From Oligoflexus tunisiensis (GTDB lineage Bacteria; Bdellovibrionota_B; Oligoflexia; Oligoflexales; Oligoflexaceae), in contig NZ_BDFO01000001.1 of the NCBI RefSeq assembly GCF_001748245.1, positions 6,996,346 to 7,060,345 on the forward strand: a stretch of DNA of 64,000 bases. Reading direction: 5' to 3'. A program made the translations under genes and the position numbers. Each line of letters opens with the position of its first letter. The stretch's first letter is position 1. This document shows, piece by piece, positions 51,126-61,014 of the stretch. The notes beneath the pieces are model-generated. The model did no database searches. It was not told the DNA's origin and was given only the letters and a program-made list of their open reading frames with translations.

Positions 51126-53210
51126 ATGTCCCTAATTAAGGAAGCCAAAGTCGGCGACAAAACCATATGTTTCGAATTCCAAAAGTTTGCGAAACAAGCC
51201 AATGGCTCCGTCATGGTCAGCTGTGGCGACACCCAGGTCCTGGTGACCGTATGCGCTTCAGAGACTCCCAAGGAAGGACAGGACTTCTTCCCGCTAAGCG
51301 TCGACTATATTGAAAAGTTTTATGCGGCCGGACGAATTCCCGGCGGGTTTGTCAAAAGGGAAACGAAGCCCAGTGAAGCCGAAGTCCTGACAGCCCGCGT
51401 GATCGACCGCCCCCTCCGCCCCAGCTTTCCCGAAGAATATCTCTGCGAAACTCAAGTTGTCTGCACGGTGATGTCCGTGGATCCTCTGCATCATCCTGCG
51501 CCTTTGGCGTTGGTCGGTGCCAGTACAGCGTTGATGATCAGCGATATTCCTTTTAATGGTCCTGTGGCTTCCATTCGCATTGGCAAAAAAGACGGCCAAC
51601 TCGTCATCGATCCTGTTCTGGGTGAAGAGGGTGACCTCGATCTGAACATCGCCGCCAACCCGGACGCTGTTTTGATGGTGGAAGCCGCTGCCAATTTCCT
51701 GTCCGAAGACGAGATGATCGAAGCGATCACGTTCGCTCATGATGCCATGAAGCCGCTCTTCGACATGCAGTTGGAAGTGCAGAAGGAAATCGGCAAGACC
51801 AAACGCACTCTGACCGGCCATTCGCTCGCCGATACAGTTTATTCCGAAGTGCAGCATCTCGAAGGCCTCGCGCGCGACGCTCTGCAGGTTCGTGAAAAAC
51901 AAGCCCGCGTCAAAGGCCTGAGAGCGCTGAAAGAGAAGATCATTTCCGATCTCAACCCTGACGGCGACAGTGCACGCGCCAAGGCTTTGGCCGCTGCCTA
52001 CGAGAAATTGATTTACGTTTCCATGCGGCAGATGATTTTGGAAGATCGCAAGCGGATCGATGGCCGTTCCTTCACCGACATTCGCCAGATCACCTGCGAA
52101 ACCAAGCTTCTGAAAAGAACGCACGGTTCGGCTCTCTTCACCCGCGGTGAAACCCAGGCTTTGGCGACGGTCACGCTGGGCTCGGCTGATGATGAGCAGC
52201 GGATGGATTCCATTCTGCAAGCCAACTTCAAGAAAAGCTTCATGCTGCACTATAACTTCCCGCCTTACTCGGTGGGTGAAGCCAAGCCTTTGCGCGCCCC
52301 CGGTCGCCGCGAAGTTGGTCATGGTGCCTTGGCTTATAAAGCTCTGGAAGCCATTCTGCCCGAATCCAATAAGTTTAATTACACCATCCGTCTGGTTTCC
52401 GAAGTTCTGGAATCCAACGGTTCGTCCTCCATGGCCACTGTTTGCGCGGGCACCATGGCTCTGCTCGACGCTGGTGTTCCCATCAAGCAACCTGTGGCGG
52501 GTATTGCCATGGGCCTCGTGATGGAAGGCGATAAATACGCGGTTCTTTCCGATATTCTCGGCGACGAAGATCACCTTGGCGACATGGACTTTAAAGTCAC
52601 AGGTGGCGAGGAAGGTATCACCGCGCTGCAGATGGATATCAAGATCTCGGGTCTGAACAAGAAGATCCTCGCCGAAGCTCTGGCCCAGGCGAAAGAAGGT
52701 CGTCAGTTCATCCTGAAAAAACTGGTGGCGACGATCAATGAACCGGCTGAACTGAGCCAGTTCGCACCGCAGATCTTCGAAATCAAGATCAAGGAAGACA
52801 AGATCCGCGATCTCATCGGCCCCGGCGGCAAAACCATCAAGAAACTGGTGGCGGACCTGCAGGTCAAGATCGATATCAGCGACAACGGTATCGTCAACAT
52901 CATGGCTCCCGATGGAGCTTCTGCAGAGCGTGCCAAGCAAGCGATTCGGGCGATTACGGCCGATCCGGAAGTGGGCGCGATCTATCTCGGTACGATCAAG
53001 AAAGTCGTCGACTTCGGTGCCTTTGTTGAGTTGCGCCCAGGTCTCGAAGGTCTTCTGCACATCTCGCAGCTGGAAAACCGCAAGGTTGATCGCGTGACCG
53101 ATATCGTGAACGAAGGCGAGCAGGTTCTTGTGAAGGTGATCGACGTCGATCGCCAGGGCAAGATCAAGCTGAGTCGCAAGGATGCATTGGGCAAACGTCC
53201 CACCGTGTAA
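51126..53210 (+). CDS. pnp: Polyribonucleotide nucleotidyltransferase
   Basis: Phosphorolytic 3'-5' exoribonuclease of the degradosome, 694 residues. Two RNase PH domains (about 1-215 and 310-540, with RPLRPSFPEEY and the second-core FPPYSVGEAKPLRAPGRREVGHG), a KH domain (about 553-610, GPGGKTIKKLV) and an S1 domain (about 620-690, GAIYLGTIKKVVDFGAFVEL) occur in order. The metal residues DILGDEDHLGDMDFK are intact. GGAG is 10 nt before the ATG. It follows rpsO, separated by two stem-loops, and dut follows 12 bp later. Confidence 0.98.
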   Translation: MSLIKEAKVGDKTICFEFQKFAKQANGSVMVSCGDTQVLVTVCASETPKEGQDFFPLSVDYIEKFYAAGRIPGGFVKRETKPSEAEVLTARVIDRPLRPSFPEEYLCETQVVCTVMSVDPLHHPAPLALVGASTALMISDIPFNGPVASIRIGKKDGQLVIDPVLGEEGDLDLNIAANPDAVLMVEAAANFLSEDEMIEAITFAHDAMKPLFDMQLEVQKEIGKTKRTLTGHSLADTVYSEVQHLEGLARDALQVREKQARVKGLRALKEKIISDLNPDGDSARAKALAAAYEKLIYVSMRQMILEDRKRIDGRSFTDIRQITCETKLLKRTHGSALFTRGETQALATVTLGSADDEQRMDSILQANFKKSFMLHYNFPPYSVGEAKPLRAPGRREVGHGALAYKALEAILPESNKFNYTIRLVSEVLESNGSSSMATVCAGTMALLDAGVPIKQPVAGIAMGLVMEGDKYAVLSDILGDEDHLGDMDFKVTGGEEGITALQMDIKISGLNKKILAEALAQAKEGRQFILKKLVATINEPAELSQFAPQIFEIKIKEDKIRDLIGPGGKTIKKLVADLQVKIDISDNGIVNIMAPDGASAERAKQAIRAITADPEVGAIYLGTIKKVVDFGAFVELRPGLEGLLHISQLENRKVDRVTDIVNEGEQVLVKVIDVDRQGKIKLSRKDALGKRPTV

Positions 53211-53222
53211 GGGTGAAGTTTG

Positions 53223-53648
53223 ATGTTCCAGTTTCGCTTTCATGACGATTGCACACCGCGTTACATGACCGAACACAGCGCTGCCGCCGACCTGGTGGCG
53301 CGTGAAGGTCTGGTGATTGAACCAGGGACGGTCGCCTGTGTCCCGACCGGAGTCTGGATCTCCGAAGTGGAATGGTCCAAGGTTCCTGCGGGCTCTATTC
53401 CTGAGCTGCAGATTCGGGCGCGTTCCGGTCTGGCTCGCAAACATTCCATCACGCTCGCTAACGGCGTGGGCACGATTGATGCGGATTATCGAGAGGAAAT
53501 CGGAGTTTTGCTGCTGAATCTTGGCCGCGAACCCTTTGTCATTCAAAAGGGCGATCGCATCGCTCAGATGGCTTTGAATCTGGTGGGACGTCTGGATCTT
53601 TCCGTCGGCGGTCAACGCCAGGGTGGATTCGGTTCAACCAGCGTTTGA
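53223..53648 (+). CDS. dut: dUTP diphosphatase
   Basis: Hydrolyses dUTP to dUMP and keeps uracil out of DNA. The 141-residue protein has the five trimeric dUTPase motifs: AAADLVA, RARSGLARK, GVGTIDADYREEIGVLLLN with the catalytic Asp, GDRIAQM and the C-terminal GGFGSTSV. The ATG at 53223 is preceded by AAGGGTG. Twelve bp after pnp, so probably co-transcribed. Its last 15 bp overlap the convergent gene at 53634. Confidence 0.96.
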   Translation: MFQFRFHDDCTPRYMTEHSAAADLVAREGLVIEPGTVACVPTGVWISEVEWSKVPAGSIPELQIRARSGLARKHSITLANGVGTIDADYREEIGVLLLNLGREPFVIQKGDRIAQMALNLVGRLDLSVGGQRQGGFGSTSV

Positions 53649-55445
53649 GACCTTCACTGTTTTGAACGGCTTTTGATCGCTGAGCAGAAGTGCCTGATCG
53701 ACCAGAAGCCGACCCTTCTCACACTCCCCGACCTTGTAGTAAAGCTGACCCAAAGCCATCACCACCGGTCCTTTTTCGCCCATTATGACAATGAGCTGCT
53801 CCAGCACGTCGATGGCGCGATCCATGTCCACACATTCCAGACAGGCCTGCGTCAACGCATAGAGCGTGGATTGATTTTCTATGTCGACACTGAGACTGCG
53901 TCCGAGCCAGTAGACTGCGTCGTCCGGCATTCCCGATTTCCGGTAGACCTGACCCAGACCGGCCATGGATTCCGGATCGTTGGGCTTGATCGCCAGGGCT
54001 TTCCGATAAAAGGACAGCGCCTCTTCCGTGGCATAGGTGAGATAGGCAATGCGGGCCAGTCCGAGATAGGCTTCCCGATGCACGCATTCATCCGCGGTGC
54101 AAAGTTCAAAGCAGTTCATGGCGCCATCGAGATCGTTGTTCCGAAGCAGAAGATGGCCTTTGAAAAGCTGCAGCTGCGAGCGGAATTCCGGATGCCAGGA
54201 CCAGGTTTGCAGCCCCTCATCAATCACCGGCACAAGCTCCTCCAGCGGCACGTCGCTGGCTTCCCGCTTCAGGCGTTCCAGCAGAACAAAGAAGTCCTGG
54301 TTCAGGCCACCAAAGGTTCCCTGCGGGGTTTTTGCGGCCAGTCTGCCGATAAAGGCATCCACCAGGGGCGCTGTATCCGCGGCATCGAATTGATAACGGC
54401 ACTGTTCCACCAGAGCCTGACGGCCATAGGCCGGCAGATCGCGTTCCTCATGGACTTTCTGCAGTTCCCGCGCCAGCGTCACATAATCGTTCTGCTCGAC
54501 GGTAAAAACCGGAGCCAGAGCCTCCGCCAAAGGATGATGGGCACTGACCAAAGGCCGGGCGCCGCAGGCCATCGCTTCGAGAATCCAGAAGGAGGCATGG
54601 GCGTTTTCCATATCCGACTGATGAATCCAGGAAATCGCCAGATCCGAGGCGCTATAAAGATCCTTTTGGAACGGACTGATATCCTGGGAGATGAAGAGCA
54701 GCTGACGCGCCAGCCCCAGATCCACAGCCAGGTATTTCAGCGCCTCCTTGTTTTCGCCGCTCCCTGTAAAGAGAAGCCGCATCTGTCCGGCAACGTCCTG
54801 GTTATGGTCAGTTAAATACTTCAAGGCAAACAGCAGATTCCTTGCCCCGCTGTCATGCGCAAGCGGATCACAGCAGCTCACCAAAAAAATCTCATCCGGC
54901 ATCTTGATATACGAGCGGAACCGCACCCGATTCTGGGGCTGAAAATCCATGCGACGCGTGTGAATGCGTGGCGCGAGCTCAAGAATACGTTCACTCTCAA
55001 CACCCACAAAACGCAGCGACTCGCCCGCCTCCTCGCCATAAACAAGAAAGCCGGCGGCAAACTTCAAAAGATCATCGAGCGCCGGTTGATCATGCTCCAT
55101 GGCCCACTTCAGGTCCATCGGATCGCTCGAAAAAACCAGCAGCGCCTTCTGATGCTGATGGCAGTAACGCAGCGCCTGCTGCGTGGACTGATCGATAAAT
55201 CCCGAGGCGATCACCAGATCCGCCCGGGCCAGCTCATCCTCGAGCCCAAGCATATAACCGGGAAGATGCTGATCCTCGAGAAAGCTTTGAAGGGCCAGTT
55301 TTGAGGTATAGATGGGCTTGCGCAGGGCATGAAGGAAGGTGGCGGCACGAATATTATGAACTTCTGCCAGAGGCTCCAGGAGGTCAAAGGCTCGCAGATT
55401 CTGACTCTTGCCGATGACCAGCAGAATGTTCAATTTTCCGTCCAT
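53634..55445 (-). CDS. Glycosyltransferase-like protein with C-terminal TPRs
   Basis: A 603-residue cytoplasmic protein. The first 370 residues look like a GT-B glycosyltransferase of the GT4 kind: an N-terminal Rossmann-like LNILLVIGKS, and a C-terminal lobe with LLFTGSGENKEAL and SDLAISWIHQSDMENAHASFWILEAMACGARPLVS, where E308 region gives the E-x7-E-like nucleotide-sugar site. From about 400 to the end are TPR units (LGLARIAYLTYATEEALSFYRKALAIKPNDPESMAGLGQVYRKSGMPDDAVYWLGRSL). The acceptor is unknown. The start overlaps the stop of the upstream S41 protease gene by 16 bp, so the two are coupled. Confidence 0.72.
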   Translation of the reverse strand: MDGKLNILLVIGKSQNLRAFDLLEPLAEVHNIRAATFLHALRKPIYTSKLALQSFLEDQHLPGYMLGLEDELARADLVIASGFIDQSTQQALRYCHQHQKALLVFSSDPMDLKWAMEHDQPALDDLLKFAAGFLVYGEEAGESLRFVGVESERILELAPRIHTRRMDFQPQNRVRFRSYIKMPDEIFLVSCCDPLAHDSGARNLLFALKYLTDHNQDVAGQMRLLFTGSGENKEALKYLAVDLGLARQLLFISQDISPFQKDLYSASDLAISWIHQSDMENAHASFWILEAMACGARPLVSAHHPLAEALAPVFTVEQNDYVTLARELQKVHEERDLPAYGRQALVEQCRYQFDAADTAPLVDAFIGRLAAKTPQGTFGGLNQDFFVLLERLKREASDVPLEELVPVIDEGLQTWSWHPEFRSQLQLFKGHLLLRNNDLDGAMNCFELCTADECVHREAYLGLARIAYLTYATEEALSFYRKALAIKPNDPESMAGLGQVYRKSGMPDDAVYWLGRSLSVDIENQSTLYALTQACLECVDMDRAIDVLEQLIVIMGEKGPVVMALGQLYYKVGECEKGRLLVDQALLLSDQKPFKTVKVSNAG

Positions 55446-57985
55446 GGACTTCTTCCTGTATTCACGTTCGACTTGGAGACCCGCGGCGCGGGGCTGCCAC
55501 TAATAAAGAAGTGAGACTTGCTCGCGTCCATCTGCTCGCGACTCACCACCGAAACACCGACCTGCAATTGATCGGACGTCAGATCCAGGGAAGCATGAAT
55601 CGGCACGCGAATGACACGTGTCTCTCCTGGCTCCACCTGACCCACTTTCAATTTTCTTTCATCCACCCGGATCTGCTTGCCGGCAAGGTTGGCCACGCGA
55701 GCCTCGACCATGCTGGCTGTGACCTGGGAATCGTTGCGAATCGTCACTTCCAGGCGTGCCTGCTCACCCGCTTCCAGCACACCTATGGCCTGGCCGCCGG
55801 TTTCCTGGCTCAGCTTCATGGCGATATCAAAACGGGGCACCTCCCCTTCCTTGATTTCGACGATCATGGGCCGCTCGAGGCTGGGCAAAGGACCGCCGCT
55901 GCGGGCGAGGCCCACACGGATACGCACAGGACCATCCTTCGCAGTGGTTTTGATTTCATAACGAATGACACCACGCAGCTCCTGGCCCGGCTCCACCTTG
56001 CCAATGAGAACCTCAGACGTGCCCAGGTTATTCCGATTGCTCGTCACAAACACGGACAGGCGTGTGATGGCCTCCCTGCCCACGTTTTTGACCCGCCAGG
56101 GAATAAGGGCCGGCTGACCTTCCCGAATTTCAAAGCGTTCATCCAGATCAATGGCAAATTTCAAACGGCGTGGATCAAAGGCTGTGCGCTCCCTCGCCGT
56201 TTCGGACCAATCGACATTGGAACGTGATTCCAGCCACTGCTGAGTGCTGCTGTCGAGTCGTTCCAGATTTTCCCGCAGGAACTGCGAGGCACTCGCCTTC
56301 CAGTAGCTGGAACGCATTCGTCCCTTGGGCATGGGCACACCGTCGCGATTGGCGAGTTCCGACAAAAGCTTTTGGGCGAAATCGAGCGGGATATCCTTGG
56401 GCGGCACCTTGCTGTTGGTCGGGTTGACTTCCGGCAGAAGGTAAAACGCCTTCAACTCCTCATGCTGATTGGCCACACGCGCCCGACCGGGATCAAGGCT
56501 GTGATCGAGATAACGCTCGCTCTTATAGCGATAGTCGCCGAGCAGGTTCCAGTTTTCCTTGGTCTTGTGCACGGGCTGGAGCCAGATATCAGGCATGATG
56601 CCGGTGTTTTGAATGGAAATGCCCTTGGGTGTGAAATAACGGGCGATGGTGAGCTTGAGCGCCTGCTCACCCGGCAGTTCAAAAACGGTCTGGACCGATC
56701 CCTTGCCGAAGCTCGGCTCACCGATCACAAGAGCCCGCCCATGATCACGCAAAGCTCCGGCCACGATCTCGCTGGCCGATGCGGTATCGCCGTTGGTCAG
56801 TATCACCAGCGGATAGTCAAAGCGATAAAGGTTGTGGCGTGCCATTTCATATTCACGGGTCCGACCCTGAGTGGACAGGATGCGACCTTCATCGATAAAA
56901 AGGTCGGCAACCTTCACCGCCTGATCGAGCAGTCCTCCAGGATTGCCGCGCATATCCAGGATTACGCCAGCCAAGGGATCGGCATCCCTTTGCGCCTTGA
57001 TCATGGCATCACGCAGCTCGACGGCCGTGCGCGAGGAAAAGCTATCAATATAGGAGTAGAGAATCTTGCCCTGGTCGGTGGGCAGGAGTTTGGATTCCAC
57101 AGAATCCACCTGAATGATCTCGCGGGTTAAGGACAGACGGCGCGGAGCAAAATCGCCCTCGCGGAGCACGAAAAGGTTCACCTTGGTGCCTGGTTCGCCG
57201 CGCATGTATTGAACGAGGTCATCCAGCGTGGTTCCAAAGGTGCTTTTGCCATCGATCTGCATGATGCGGTCAAACTTGGAAACACCCGCCCGGGCCGCAG
57301 GGCTCTTCGGCAGGGGTTTGATCACGGTCAGAACATCATCCTGAATGCCGACCACCACACCGAGTCCACCGAAGGACCCTTCCGTTCCCTGGCGCAGATC
57401 GCGGTATTCATCCGGCGTTAAGAGATTGCTGTGCGGATCAAGACTTGCGAGCATGGCGGAAAGGAATTGAAAGGCACCGGAAGGCGATTTGCGGCCTTTC
57501 TCGCGGGAACGATGCCGTTCCAAAAACTGACTCGTGCGCAGCGCATCCCGCATCAGGTCATCATACGTATAGCGCATGCTGAAGCGGAAGGCGATGGAAT
57601 CGGAACCTTTGGTCAGACGCAGCGAACGATCGCTGGAAGCACTGAGAGCGGCGACATCGTTTTCATGCAGGGAACGCAGGGTGGATTCGATCAGCTGCCG
57701 GTTCTCCACCCGCGGCTCGTCCACATAATAGTTCTGCACGATGGTGATAATCGAATCGATCAGCAGAGACTCGGAAACATCGAGTCGATCGGCAAAATCC
57801 TGGGCCTGGCCCGTGCGGGTCATGGCCGGTGATTCGCGATCGCCGATAGCCCGGAAGGTCATGAAATTGAAGGGCTTTTGGCCGTCCCGACCTACCACGC
57901 TCCGTTCGGCATTCAACGCGAAATAAAACGCCAGACTCAAAATTGGCCATAGAGCGTATTGCAACATTTTTTTCCAGTCCCGCAT
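55430..57985 (-). CDS. Carboxy-terminal processing protease (S41/Ctp) with C-terminal beta domains
   Basis: A periplasmic protease of 851 residues with an N-terminal anchor or signal (WPILSLAFYFALNA). It has a PDZ domain (about 200-285, EGSFGGLGVVVG) and an S41 core with the Ser-Lys dyad S403 (TASASEIVAGAL) and K428 (GEPSFGKGSVQTV), 25 residues apart as in E. coli Prc. After about residue 560 two Ig-like beta-rich domains follow (RLSVFVTSNRNNLGTSEVLIGKVEPGQELRGVIRYEI; ARLEVTIRNDSQVTASMVEARVANLAGKQI). No substrate is indicated. It overlaps the glycosyltransferase-TPR gene. Confidence 0.9.
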   Translation of the reverse strand: MRDWKKMLQYALWPILSLAFYFALNAERSVVGRDGQKPFNFMTFRAIGDRESPAMTRTGQAQDFADRLDVSESLLIDSIITIVQNYYVDEPRVENRQLIESTLRSLHENDVAALSASSDRSLRLTKGSDSIAFRFSMRYTYDDLMRDALRTSQFLERHRSREKGRKSPSGAFQFLSAMLASLDPHSNLLTPDEYRDLRQGTEGSFGGLGVVVGIQDDVLTVIKPLPKSPAARAGVSKFDRIMQIDGKSTFGTTLDDLVQYMRGEPGTKVNLFVLREGDFAPRRLSLTREIIQVDSVESKLLPTDQGKILYSYIDSFSSRTAVELRDAMIKAQRDADPLAGVILDMRGNPGGLLDQAVKVADLFIDEGRILSTQGRTREYEMARHNLYRFDYPLVILTNGDTASASEIVAGALRDHGRALVIGEPSFGKGSVQTVFELPGEQALKLTIARYFTPKGISIQNTGIMPDIWLQPVHKTKENWNLLGDYRYKSERYLDHSLDPGRARVANQHEELKAFYLLPEVNPTNSKVPPKDIPLDFAQKLLSELANRDGVPMPKGRMRSSYWKASASQFLRENLERLDSSTQQWLESRSNVDWSETARERTAFDPRRLKFAIDLDERFEIREGQPALIPWRVKNVGREAITRLSVFVTSNRNNLGTSEVLIGKVEPGQELRGVIRYEIKTTAKDGPVRIRVGLARSGGPLPSLERPMIVEIKEGEVPRFDIAMKLSQETGGQAIGVLEAGEQARLEVTIRNDSQVTASMVEARVANLAGKQIRVDERKLKVGQVEPGETRVIRVPIHASLDLTSDQLQVGVSVVSREQMDASKSHFFISGSPAPRVSKSNVNTGRSPWTEN

Positions 57986-58212
57986 GTGCTGCTTCTCCTG
58001 GGACTCCTATCGACAGCTAGGAAATTTTGTTTAGGCACCCGGCAAATTCGGGCCCAGCGGGACGTGGATTACGGGATTCTGCCAGCACGTAAAAATTGAA
58101 TTTCATTGGCCTAATTTGGCCAGCGAGCCGATTTTTCAAATTGGGCTCAAAGAAATGCCAAAAGCGCCGAAGAGATGTTTGGAGAATTTGGCAAAAGTGA
58201 ACTGAGGTGGTT

Positions 58213-59754
58213 ATGAGTTGGGAACGGATACCAGGACCTGGCATTAAGGATTGCCGTGATTTCAGCTCGAAATCGGGCGGTGGCGGCTTCGGCAGGATTT
58301 TCCTGGCTTCCACGCTTCTCCTCCTCCCCAGCCTGACCACGGCCAGCCCCAAGATCCCCCCAGCCCCCAAGACCATCCCCCAGCCCCGAACCCTTGAAGA
58401 ATCCGTCTGGCTCGCTGAAATGGAAGAGCTCGACAAGCTGGAAAAGTCTGCGGCGCGTCTGGTTCAGGAGGACCCGTACTCAGCCTTTGGGCATTATCTT
58501 TTGGCTGAACTCTATCTAAAGCAGTTCAAACAGAACCCATCCCAGCTCCGTTATCTGAAACATGCCTCCGAACTCGGGCAGCAGGCTATCGAGCTGAGTC
58601 CGCAGGATGAATATGGTTACATCGTATCCGCTCAGGTCCTTGACCTCATGGGCTATACGGAAAATGCGCTGTCCATCCTGGACGGTGACAGCAAGCTGCC
58701 GGTGAGACAGTCCTGGCGCGTGGACTTCATGCGCGGCCAGCTTTTGACCGGACAGGTCCCGGAATCCACGGTGCTCAAGCATTTCGAACGCAGCCTGAAA
58801 AAGGATGCGAGCTCGCGCAATATTGTGATCCCTTATGTGATTGCCACCATGCAATCGCATGCCAAGGGCGAGAATCTGATCGAGGATCTGCGCTCCTGGC
58901 GGGAACGTTATCCGCATCAACTTTTTGATTTGAGCCTGGCGATTGCCCTGAGCGATCATCAGCAGTATCAGGAAGCTCATCAGCTCTATGCGCAGCTGCA
59001 GAAAAAGCATCCGGATATGACCGAGGTCTTTATCAATGACGGCATCATTCTTTACAGCCATCTGAAAAAGCCGCGGGAAGCTCAAAAAATCCTGACGGAC
59101 GTTTTGAAGCATGAGGCTCTGGACAAGGGCCGCCGGGCCATGGTCCTGGCGCATATGGCCAGCCTGGAACTGGAGCATGGTAAAAAATATGACGAGGCCC
59201 GCCGGCTCTTTGCCGAGGCCATCGGCCTTGCCAAAAATCCGATGGAATGGGTCGCTTTCTCGCACAAGGCTTATGAAAAGAGCCAGCGACTTTTGGATTT
59301 CGTGGCTCTGCTCGATGAACTGCGGCTGGTGATGGCCGGTTCCAGCTATCTCTATGCTCTGCAGGGTGAAGTGCTGTCCGAGCGCCTCGCCATGCATGAT
59401 CAGGCCATCGAATCCTTCAGCTCAGCCATCCTTTTGGAACCTGAGCGCACGGAGTTTTTGAACGGCCTGGGTTTAACCTACTATCGGATGCATCAGCTGG
59501 ATAAGGCTCTGGCGATATTCCACGAGGCCACCAAAATCGACCCTCAGGATGCCACGGCCCGTTACAATGAGGCCTGCGTGCTGGCCATCCTCGGCCGAAC
59601 CAATGAGGCCCTGGGCTCCCTGAAGGCCGCCATCGGCCTGGATCCGCGGCTGCAGCAGACCGCTCGCCTCGACAAGGATTTCACCAGTATTCGGGTCACC
59701 GAGCAATTCCAGAGCCTGACCAACACCATTCCTGTGACGGCAGGACGCCCCTGA
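58213..59754 (+). CDS. Exported TPR-repeat protein
   Basis: A 513-residue protein with an unusually long polar N-region followed by the hydrophobic core IFLASTLLLLPSLTTA (about 29-44), which reads as a signal peptide or anchor. A Pro-rich stretch (PPAPKTIPQPR) leads into about ten TPR units from residue 85 to the end (GHYLLAELYLKQF, LNGLGLTYYRMHQLDKALAIFHEATKIDPQDATARYNEACVLAILGR). Probably a periplasmic scaffold. The ATG at 58213 has GAGGTGG upstream; a GTG at 58207 is also in frame. Followed by a strong terminator. Confidence 0.8.
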   Translation: MSWERIPGPGIKDCRDFSSKSGGGGFGRIFLASTLLLLPSLTTASPKIPPAPKTIPQPRTLEESVWLAEMEELDKLEKSAARLVQEDPYSAFGHYLLAELYLKQFKQNPSQLRYLKHASELGQQAIELSPQDEYGYIVSAQVLDLMGYTENALSILDGDSKLPVRQSWRVDFMRGQLLTGQVPESTVLKHFERSLKKDASSRNIVIPYVIATMQSHAKGENLIEDLRSWRERYPHQLFDLSLAIALSDHQQYQEAHQLYAQLQKKHPDMTEVFINDGIILYSHLKKPREAQKILTDVLKHEALDKGRRAMVLAHMASLELEHGKKYDEARRLFAEAIGLAKNPMEWVAFSHKAYEKSQRLLDFVALLDELRLVMAGSSYLYALQGEVLSERLAMHDQAIESFSSAILLEPERTEFLNGLGLTYYRMHQLDKALAIFHEATKIDPQDATARYNEACVLAILGRTNEALGSLKAAIGLDPRLQQTARLDKDFTSIRVTEQFQSLTNTIPVTAGRP

Positions 59755-59771
59755 CCCATCCCCAAACGAAA

Positions 59772-59798
59772 AAAGGCCGGCTTCAGGAGCCGGCCTTT
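59772..59798. terminator. Two-way intrinsic terminator
   Basis: An 11-bp perfect stem AAAGGCCGGCT/AGCCGGCCTTT with a 5-nt loop, A-rich on the left and followed by TCGCTTTCTCTC. It separates the convergent TPR and NamZ-like genes. Confidence 0.8.
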
Positions 59799-59817
59799 CG
59801 CTTTCTCTCTTGCATCT

Positions 59818-61005
59818 TCAATCCGGAAGCATCGGCCTCAGGCCACGCGCATACAAAAGAACCTTCTCAGCCTTCTTTTGATACTCCGCAAGGCCCTCCG
59901 CCCAGAACGGATCCTTCAGACTGAAGTTTTTGGTCATGTGATCCTCAGCCTTGAGATGCCCCAGGATCAAATTGATCGGCGAATTCACGAAATCATATTC
60001 GTAGCCCGGACCCTTCCACGCAAAACCCTGGGGAGCCAGGTCCATGGCCGCGCGCATGATGGCAAGGCCCAGAGGGAAGGTATGGATCTGTTTGGGATCG
60101 AGAACGTGGATCTGGAAACCCCGGCACACTTCGCCCGCCCATTTCTGAGAGGTCGGTTGAAACTCCGCAGGGCGCAGGTGAAAGCCGGCGCTCCGGTAGT
60201 AGTCCTGCACGCGGGCGGCATACTGAGCGCCATCCTTGATGTAAGGCGCCCCTACAAATTGGAAGGGCAGGCCCGTGCCGCGACCCTCGGAAAGATTGGT
60301 GGCTTCCAGCATCACGGTGGCTGGATACACATAAACCGGATCGATCGTGGGCAGGTTCGGGGACGTGAGGATCCAGTGCTTGTAGTATTCACCCCAATAG
60401 GCCTTGGGATTCCAGCCTTCCATGGCGATCACGTCCAGCTCAGCGCCAATGTCCGCATTGAAATAGCGGGCGGCTTCCGCCACGGTCAGACCGTGACGCA
60501 AGGGAATGGCATACTCACCGACAAAGGACCGCGCCCCGGCATCCAGAACACGCCCTTCCATGGCTTCGCCCGCCAATGGATTGGGGCGATCCAGCACGAC
60601 CACGCGTTTGCCCAATTTTTTGGCCATGCGCAGACAGCCGGCGATCGTGTACTTGAAGGTATAGACGCGGCAGCCGGAAATTTGCAGATCGACCAGGATG
60701 GTGTCGACGCCATTGAGCATCTCAGGCTTGGGCTCGCGGGTTTCAGAATAGAGGCTATAGACGGGCAAACCGAACGGACCACCCTGATGGTGGCCGGTTT
60801 CAATCATGTTGTCCTGCACCGTCGCATGGAATCCATGCTGCGGTCCGAAGAAGGCGACCAGCTTTGAGCCCAACAGATCACGCAGGAGGTCCCAGGAGGA
60901 CTTGAAGCTTTGCGTAACTGAGGCCTGATTGCAAAGAAGGGCGCAACGGCCCCAGGCTTGAGCCGCTTGCGGTGCGGCGGCCAGAACTTCAATTCCGAGC
61001 TTCAC
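59818..61005 (-). CDS. DUF1343 protein, NamZ-type exo-beta-N-acetylmuramidase (GH171)
   Basis: Likely releases N-acetylmuramic acid from the end of peptidoglycan fragments. The 395-residue protein follows the DUF1343/NamZ pattern: an N-terminal Rossmann-like half (CALLCNQASV, VAFFGPQHGF, VDTILVDLQISGCRVYTFKYT, VVLDRPNPLAGEAMEGRVLD) and a C-terminal half with LSEGRGTGLPFQFVGAPYI and EYDFVNSPINLILG. No signal peptide is seen, unlike the exported NamZ of Bacillus, so it may act in the cytoplasm on recycled muropeptides. The small gene at 61015 lies 9 bp upstream and is probably co-transcribed. Confidence 0.88.
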   Translation of the reverse strand: MKLGIEVLAAAPQAAQAWGRCALLCNQASVTQSFKSSWDLLRDLLGSKLVAFFGPQHGFHATVQDNMIETGHHQGGPFGLPVYSLYSETREPKPEMLNGVDTILVDLQISGCRVYTFKYTIAGCLRMAKKLGKRVVVLDRPNPLAGEAMEGRVLDAGARSFVGEYAIPLRHGLTVAEAARYFNADIGAELDVIAMEGWNPKAYWGEYYKHWILTSPNLPTIDPVYVYPATVMLEATNLSEGRGTGLPFQFVGAPYIKDGAQYAARVQDYYRSAGFHLRPAEFQPTSQKWAGEVCRGFQIHVLDPKQIHTFPLGLAIMRAAMDLAPQGFAWKGPGYEYDFVNSPINLILGHLKAEDHMTKNFSLKDPFWAEGLAEYQKKAEKVLLYARGLRPMLPD

Positions 61006-61014
61006 GGCCAGTCC

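Noticed and set aside
51294..53615. Minus-strand open frame of 773 codons across pnp and dut
   Set aside because: Antisense shadow of two core genes in a low-stop frame; the composition is that of complemented coding sequence.
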